A stretch of DNA of 64,000 nucleotides from Leptasterias polaris (Eukaryota; Echinodermata; Asteroidea; Forcipulatida; Asteriidae): the NCBI GenBank assembly GCA_037783415.1, contig JAZGTN010000026.1:2687001-2751000 (forward strand), given 5' to 3'. This document shows positions 57,604-64,000 of this stretch, one piece after another (positions within the stretch are counted from its first letter, which is position 1; every line of letters begins with the position of its first letter). Below the pieces are notes generated by a model that saw only the letters and a list, made by a program, of their open reading frames with translations, was not told where the DNA came from and did not search any database. The position numbers and the translations under genes are program-made.

Positions 57604-58084
57604 CTGTTTCAAACAACAAGGGGAGTACAGTGGTGAAAGATTTCAGCTAGGGTACAGTAGTGGCTTGATGATTTCTTATGGTACATCAATAATCAAACTG
57701 AATGTAGAGTTAAACTTCCACATACTGATTTTTCAAATGTGGATGGCTAAGACGTTTTTCAAAAGGCATTTGCACCATTCTTTACCTCAATTATCTAAAA
57801 CAGTTACGTCGCATTATCATAAAAAGAAAGGCAACTTTGTAAATGCAAGGAACAAGGAAATGGTCAATCAAATTTAACGTTATAGTATTTTTTTTTTTTT
57901 CTATGGCACAGCTATTAAAGGAAAAAGAACAAATCAGATGAACAGTTGAAACATCGAATGCCCGCATTAAACCTTCCTTGGATGATAGCAGAGCTGCCAA
58001 CATTTGCATCTTGCAATCAGGGAGATTTTGTACGACAATCGGGGATATCAAAGCATTGCTACAACATTTGTGCACAATACTCAC

Positions 58085-58233
58085 TATTTTGAGAAGATTC
58101 CAGTCGAAGATATAGTCATAGGTGAAGCCTTGCCTGTGGAAGAGATTGCGGAAAAGCTGTCGAAGAAAGGAGTAGTCGGGTTTCTCATCAAATCGTAGCG
58201 ATCTTGTGTAATTCAGGTACGTGGCAAATTCCG
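58085..58233 (-). CDS. CSNK1D: Casein kinase 1 delta/epsilon, C-lobe exon
   Basis: Acceptor TTCTGTCTCCCATTAG, phase 1 in, phase 0 out, donor GTGAGT. It encodes [26 protein letters not shown] and F-D-W-N-L-L-K, almost identical to the end of the CK1 delta/epsilon kinase domain. This is the most conserved coding sequence in the window. Confidence 0.96.
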
Positions 58234-58576
58234 CTAATGGGAGACAGAAATAAAAACAATTTAAATGATGGCATTATTTCTTTCTCAAAAACTACGTTAC
58301 TTCAGAGGGAGTCGTTTCTCAAAATGTGTTATACTATCAACAGCACCGTTGCTCGTTACCAAGTAAGTTTTTATGCTAATATATATTTTGCGTAATTACC
58401 AAACGTGTCCAGTGCCTTTAAAGATGACGCAAATAAAACAAATAAATAAAAAATCATTCAAAACCAAGTGGATGAAATTTAATGGTCAGACAGTGGAAGG
58501 GTTGACTGTGTACTATAGAGCGCTGGTGGCGCAAGATGGGGAACTTTACTTCTATCTGTTGTTGGAACGTGAACTA

Positions 58577-58694
58577 TGCACGGGATCCATTTCAGCAAGC
58601 AACAGTTTTGTTATATCATTGAGAGCACTGGTCATGGTCTGCAATTATCTATTGTTGCATCAAAAGAGTTGCTTGCTGAAATGGGGTCCCGCGC
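58577..58694. repeat. Foldback sequence in kinase intron
   Basis: CGGGATCCATTTCAGCAAGC near 58,580 is matched in inverted form by GCTTGCTGAAATGGGGTCCC near 58,670, a hairpin with about 65 bases between arms. Confidence 0.7.
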
Positions 58695-59204
58695 ACATTG
58701 CACATTTCAGTTCCTCATCTAGTGCCCTCGTTGCTCTATAATCTTTAGTGTAGATGTAGTCACCTCATGTTATCATATTGTAAACTAGCATCTATTATTC
58801 AAACTTTATCTAATCTTGCTTTCCGTGTTTTTATTAATTGTATGTAACAATGCATGTTCTGTCTTTTAAATCGTTTACGTCTTGTGTATCTTGTTTTTCT
58901 TTTTCTCTGTGATAACTTTCACTTTTGCTATAGTCGATTTTTTTATCATAGTAATTCTGTTATTCCTTACATCTGGCTGGCCAGGTTTTTTATTTTTTAT
59001 TGTCTTTGTAATACTTAATTTTTGGTTTTGTGAGCATGTCATTTTTACCTTGTGATGCTACTGACCATGTTTTGTATTTTTTTTAACCAAAATAAAAAAA
59101 TATAAAACCCTTGTGGATTATATTGAATGGTCAGACAGTTAAAATTATTGTTGTTATTTTTGTTTAAATACACTCTTAGACCCTTATAGTTTGACTGGAC
59201 TCAC

Positions 59205-59375
59205 ATGGAAAGCTAGCGCAGAGTGTCTCAATGGCTGTGGACATCTTCTTCTCACTGATCTTCTCGTACTTTTGTCTCTTGGTGGCTGCCTTCAAGCCTT
59301 GCCATGGTAGACTGCCCAGGTTGAAGTACATCAACATGTAGCCCAGCGATTCTAAATCATCTCGCCGGCTTTGTT
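59205..59375 (-). CDS. CSNK1D: Casein kinase 1 delta/epsilon, kinase subdomain exon
   Basis: Acceptor TTGAAATAACAG, phase 1 in and out, donor GTGAGT. It encodes [13 protein letters not shown], then [12 protein letters not shown] and [13 protein letters not shown]. The N-L-G-S-L-P-W form separates delta/epsilon from alpha and gamma. In animals this kinase phosphorylates PER and Wnt and Hedgehog pathway proteins. Upstream exons with the ATP site and catalytic loop were not found to 64,000. Confidence 0.96.
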
Positions 59376-59465
59376 CTGTTATTTCAAAGGTAAACAAATG
59401 TAAACATTGAAAACCTGTATTTATTCAGGGAAAAAAGAAAAGAAAACAGCGAAAGAAAGGGTATG

Positions 59466-59622
59466 CTATAGACCCATTGCACAACGCGCAGCACGCATAT
59501 ACGCGCGTCACCAATGCGCGTGTAAACACGTGTACCATCCTTTTGTGCACGTTTTGACACCCAAAATGGCAGACAGGAGACGCGCGTGCAAGTGCGCTGC
59601 GCGTTGTGCAATGGGTCTATAC
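59466..59622. mobile_element. MITE, TATAGACCCATTGCAC family, second copy
   Basis: CTATAGACCCATTGCACAAC at the left and GTTGTGCAATGGGTCTATA at the right are inverted copies. The inside has CAAAATGGCAGACAGG, shared with the 3,644 copy. Confidence 0.82.
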
Positions 59623-62247
59623 ACCAAGTAGCCTGTGACATCACAAGTTTACAAAAGAGCCACAAAGCCTGGACTTCCTGCAGACACAATTTGTACACAG
59701 CCCCAATGGAAAGAAACATTAAATCCTAAATTTTATCAGTTTAAGGAGGTTGCACTGTTTGATTTTTATCAGCTTTTGATATGAAGAAAGGTGGCACATC
59801 TCAAAACTTGTTCAAAAACTTGTTCAGATTTTACTTTTATAACTCTTGAATTTATGTGGAATCTATGACACAAAATGTACTGTAAAATTTCCCATATGAC
59901 CAGTGTAGTATCTCACCTGCCAGGAAATGCCCAGCAATGTACAAAGTCAATCTAGTTATGTAAACAAATATTACATGGTCTATAGGGAGGACACTATTCT
60001 TAGTATTTGCCAAATACAATTGTCTCCACAATGTATGGAACCTCAACACCAAACCCTTTGATGGCTGGCATGGCTGGCCGTATGTCAAATAAGGTATACT
60101 TGGTTTGACTACATTTGTAGTGTAATGTAGTTCAGAAGAGAAAAAAAATGACATGGAAATTTAAGGAAATACACAAATAATTTATAAAGAAAAATATTTG
60201 TATTATTTCGAATTACCTCGAACTGTATAAGTTACATGTGCGTGCTTACATGTACATTGTATTATAATAGGCCTCTACTTTCGGCCTGATGCTTAACGAA
60301 AGCAAATTGCCTTCATTGCCCTAGATGTCATTTCCATGGTGCCCCTTGAAATGTTCCACTAGAAATTTACAGTTTCCTCATAGAGGTTCCCTCTACAATG
60401 TACAAAGGAGATAACGCCTACATGTAGGTCCTCTTTTAAGATTGAAGCATCAAGCTTGCTTATATATTATAAACTTACTACTGTTGGATAATCATTGATG
60501 TTAAAATGTTTCAATTTACACAGGAGTACCCAGAGATGCCAACATTGAATTCCGAAAAAGAGTAGCACCGCCGAGCAAGTTTTGGTCAGGCATACAAGTT
60601 ACAACTCACCGAGCTGTAAAAAGAGGAAAATTGTGACATTTATGATAAAAACTAATGTTTTCATCGAAAATTGCTTAATGCAAAGTGGCCTTGCTTATAT
60701 AAAGGCCAAACAATTATGAATTTTATTTAGGCTTGATTTAAAAAATAAATAAAATAAATTATTGATTTTTTATTATTTTTTTTATCGGACCGCAATTTGC
60801 ACTAGCTTGTGCATGAAGAGAACCATACTGCAATTCTTCCAACTAAATTCAACAAAAATGCTTTGGTTTTTGTCCCATTGTTTATTGAGAAATTAATGCT
60901 CACGGTTGTACAGACACACCACACCACAGCAGGCCATTCAAGTCTTCAATTCAAACGACTTCAGCAAGAGGAATTTTGTCAACTTGCCTTTCCAACCAAT
61001 TCCATTACCACCAACTGCATTCTTTACAACTTTTTTATTAACAGTTTCCATCAGATCTTGGCCTCGATTGCGATCGATGAAATCTTTTCTTTTCGTCACT
61101 TTGAATTTAGTTGATCAATGCATGCAGCGATCGCGATGTTTCAAACAAACTCCACAACGACGTGCGCTTGCATTGCTGACAGATAAAAGTTATCACAGTG
61201 TCTGTTTGCCGCCGCATCCCACACACATGAAGCGTTAGAAAAACTGCGGAACCAGTCTCTACAAAAGCAACTGTAGAATGTATGCTGTACAAGGTGCATT
61301 GTGTCTCTGTGCTATGCATGTCAGTGTAGGCAAATCCTGAGTGCGATAGTTTATTGGATCGGTACCTAAATTATAAGAACAAAACGGGTGTGAATTCGGT
61401 TCCGCTATCATCACTTTTAACCACGCGGCAGACAACATTTAAAGTTTTTTATTTTATTTTATCATGATACATTGTTTGTAACTACATTTACACGGGGCGG
61501 CTTGTTTATCGTATTTAATTGAAGTATTATCGTAGCGGCGTATTCACGGCTCAAAATCGTAATTTCTACGCCCAAATCGTGTATGTTGGCATCTCTGCAG
61601 GACTCAAGTCCCAACCTTCCTCCAACAGTAGGAACAAAAACCACAATCATATAAGCTGCTGCATGTACCATCCTAATCTGTGCACATGTCTTATAATCAA
61701 AGGCAATGACAGACAATGAACTCATTAGCCAAAGGGTGGACACTCTCACTTGTTAACAGCTGTGACTAGAGCTGTCTCCATCACGGCAAACTTGTACATG
61801 TAGAGTGGTGCTTGCAACGCTCATGCCTACTTCAATAGCATCATAAACAAATGGCTGATATATATTAAACCTTCAGCTTTTGCTCATTAAACTTGGGGGA
61901 AAAACACAGATGAAAAATGAGAAAGGACTGAGTTTTGTCCTGGAATGTTTAGGTTTCTTTTTTGGGGGGAGCATTTTCATGTTTTATGTTCCTTTATATA
62001 ATGTACATGATACAATACAAGGGAAAAAGCAAAAACATCCTTCATGTTTTCAACCTAAGATCTGCCATAGTAATCAGATGCATTGTCCACCTACTGGTAC
62101 TAAACATTATGTACAATACAACGTCTAATTCAAATGCACAGACCCAGCCCTGAAGAAAGCAACAGTACAGTACATATGGGTGTACAAATGCACAGTATGG
62201 TCGAAGTGCAGACACAGTACAATAACATGTCTTTTCTGTACTTTAAG
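59623..62247. other. Non-coding stretch upstream of the kinase exons
   Basis: I see no exon with matching splice sites on either strand. ORFs here lack coding character. Probably the long intron that leads to the 5' kinase exons. Confidence 0.5.
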
Positions 62248-62248
62248 A

Positions 62249-62399
62249 TCAGATGTTACTACCATTTCAAGCCATTACCCTGGCGAGGTCAAACAACATG
62301 TTCGACTGGACACATGGAGGTCACAGAGATAAAGTGACCAACCAGATCTGGACAATGCTGTATAACACAGAAATCCTCAATAATTCTTCTCAATTTAAA
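62249..62399 (+). CDS. Weak exon candidate on plus strand
   Basis: Acceptor CTTTTCTGTACTTTAAG, one open frame of 50 codons containing N-N-M-F-D-W-T-H-G-G-H and Q-I-W-T-M-L-Y-N, then donor GTATGT. The composition looks protein-like, but no family is recognised and no neighbouring exon supports it. It could be a gene on the opposite strand inside the kinase intron, or chance. Confidence 0.3.
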
Positions 62400-64000
62400 G
62401 GTATGTACAAAATGAACATGAACATCATCACCACCATCACCATTTAGCGATCGATCCCTACCAAGATCCCGTTCACCATGTCATGTCCTGAGTGTTTATC
62501 CCTCATCATGTTTGCAAGGTCCCTCAATTTCAGAATCAGTGTCTCTACCATTCACGCCATAAACAACACTTTGTGTATACAACAGTTAGGCCTACATGAA
62601 AGTACTGTACACATGCATTATGTAGGAGTGCCTGTATGTGTACATGTACATGTACCATCTCATTTGATATTCAGACTGCATTTGGTCAAGATGGACAGGT
62701 CATTTAGGCCAGGTACACTTGACATACACTGGCATTTTGTTGGTGGGAAAAGCACTTGACTGCAAATGAGTTAATACAACATGTATTGATGCATAGGAGT
62801 CCTGGCTGACCTTTAGCTGAAATGAAGACATTGCTTTCCTCAGAGACAGTAAATCACACAGAAAATATGACCCATCAGAGACCATAGCAGCCACAAGTGG
62901 CTAGTACTAAAATGCCTATAGCGGCTGCAAGATTTAACCAAATTCCAATCACCCAATGAGGTCATATTAAAAGTCATGCCCGGAAATGAAATTCTCCAAT
63001 GTTTCCTACATTAACATAATATCTAAAACCAAACCAATTTTTGTTTCTTGTTATTTTTGTTGACATTTTTACTGGGAAAAAATTTGATTCAAAAATGACC
63101 AATATTAGCCATGTTTGGCATATTGTGTTGATTATACAGAAATGAATTGTCAAGTAATATCAAGGAAAAGCCTAAACCACTTGGGAAACTCACTGAGAAA
63201 ATGTTTATTTAAAATTTAATAGAGTGGGACTTGAACCTGTGACCTCCGGATTAACATGCCGGTGCTCTACCAATTTTGTCAATATCTTTGTAACTGTTAA
63301 TTGAATTGTCTCTAATGAGTAATTTTAGGGGTAATAGCTCAGATACTTAACATGTGTACATGTCATGGAAAATGTACTTCCTCAAGAAACTATTTATCTA
63401 ACTATTGGCAAACTTATTAAATGTGTAGTTTCTTAAACCCTTGATAATAAATAAATAAAATGTTCATGTGAAAGTGTCTTTGATATTAGGCTGGTACAGG
63501 CAGAGGTTGCTTATTTTTGCATGGAAAGCAGTCACCCTCAAGAAAATTAATTATGAATGTGGATTTCCAATCCTTTCAGTTTCACAATTGTACCTTTCAG
63601 GCCTATAAAATGAAGTGTGTTGTATAGGTAAATATCAACAATATATGTTTTGTACATTTCTACGTAACAGTAATATGTTAAATGTTGTTTCAGCAACTTA
63701 TGAAAGAAATTAATTCAGTGTTTCACTATTGCATTTTTACAACAATTGTAAGTTTTCTAGTTATTGTAAAGTGCTTCAGCTGCCCTGCCACCCCCCCCCC
63801 AAAAAAAAACACAAAAAAAAAAAAAACTTTTATATTAATAACTGTGAGCTTTTAAAGGCCTGTACACTATTGGTAAGATCGAAAAACACAAATGTTCACA
63901 GATTCACACATAACTTACAAGATTTAAAGTAAGTAATCGTAGAAAGGGTTCCTTAAAATATTTCTGCCTAAAATGCTATCGTTTCTGAGAAATGAGTAAA
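62400..64000. other. Non-coding end of window
   Basis: No gene recognised. An inverted family A SINE head lies at about 63,215-63,290 (ACTTGAACCTGTGACCTCCG). From 63,790 there are C and A homopolymers, then a dispersed repeat with AAAGGCCTGTACACTATTGG reaching the end. Confidence 0.5.

Noticed and set aside
59376..64000. Upstream CK1 exons (ATP site, catalytic loop)
   Set aside because: I searched the minus strand for the H-R-D, D-F-G and E-N-K-N-L-T-G regions and did not find them, so they probably lie beyond the window.

Overview
This is animal nuclear DNA: long introns, GT-AG splice sites, and dense short interspersed repeats, MITEs and truncated retrotransposons. The repeat content and the intron-rich gene style suggest an echinoderm, most likely a sea star. 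That assignment is an inference from repeat character, not from a marker gene.

Region 1 (about 125-45,700, plus strand) is one very large gene. I reconstructed 42 coding exons by eye from acceptor, donor and reading phase. All 41 junctions are phase-compatible and give one open frame of about 2,030 residues ending in TAA at 45,698-45,700. The 5' end lies outside the window. The protein has seven EAR/EPTP-type repeats (exons 2-8), a short helical linker (exons 8-10), about 26 units of a repeat of roughly 40-50 residues (exons 9-34; a G-x-V-N-G-V-D-L core and an I-T-G-x-K-T-F edge), a second helical linker (exon 34), and a second set of EAR-like repeats (exons 35-41). EAR repeats form seven-bladed beta-propellers in LGI, TSPEAR and ADGRV1. 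I do not recognise a named family with a repeat shaft between two EAR propellers. It is probably secreted or on the cell surface.

Region 2 is the introns of that gene, which hold most of the mobile DNA. There is a 5'-truncated Ty3/gypsy element with a 3' LTR (37,732-41,823), at least six LINE 3' fragments, and tRNA-derived SINEs. One SINE abuts a splice acceptor and another took part in duplicating an exon start. There is a hAT-like element with 8-bp target duplications, a Mutator-like MITE with 9-bp duplications, a mariner-like MITE with long terminal inverted repeats, and four minisatellites.

Region 3 (about 45.7-53.3 kb) lies between two convergent genes. It has no convincing coding exon. 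It probably contains the two 3' UTRs, a long poly-G run and a 21-bp minisatellite.

Region 4 (53,359-59,375, minus strand) holds the last four coding exons of a casein kinase 1 delta/epsilon gene, with phases that link correctly, plus a candidate alternative terminal exon. Upstream kinase exons were not found and probably lie beyond 64 kb. From 59.4 kb to the end the sequence is mostly repeat-rich and non-coding, with one weak plus-strand exon candidate at about 62.25 kb.
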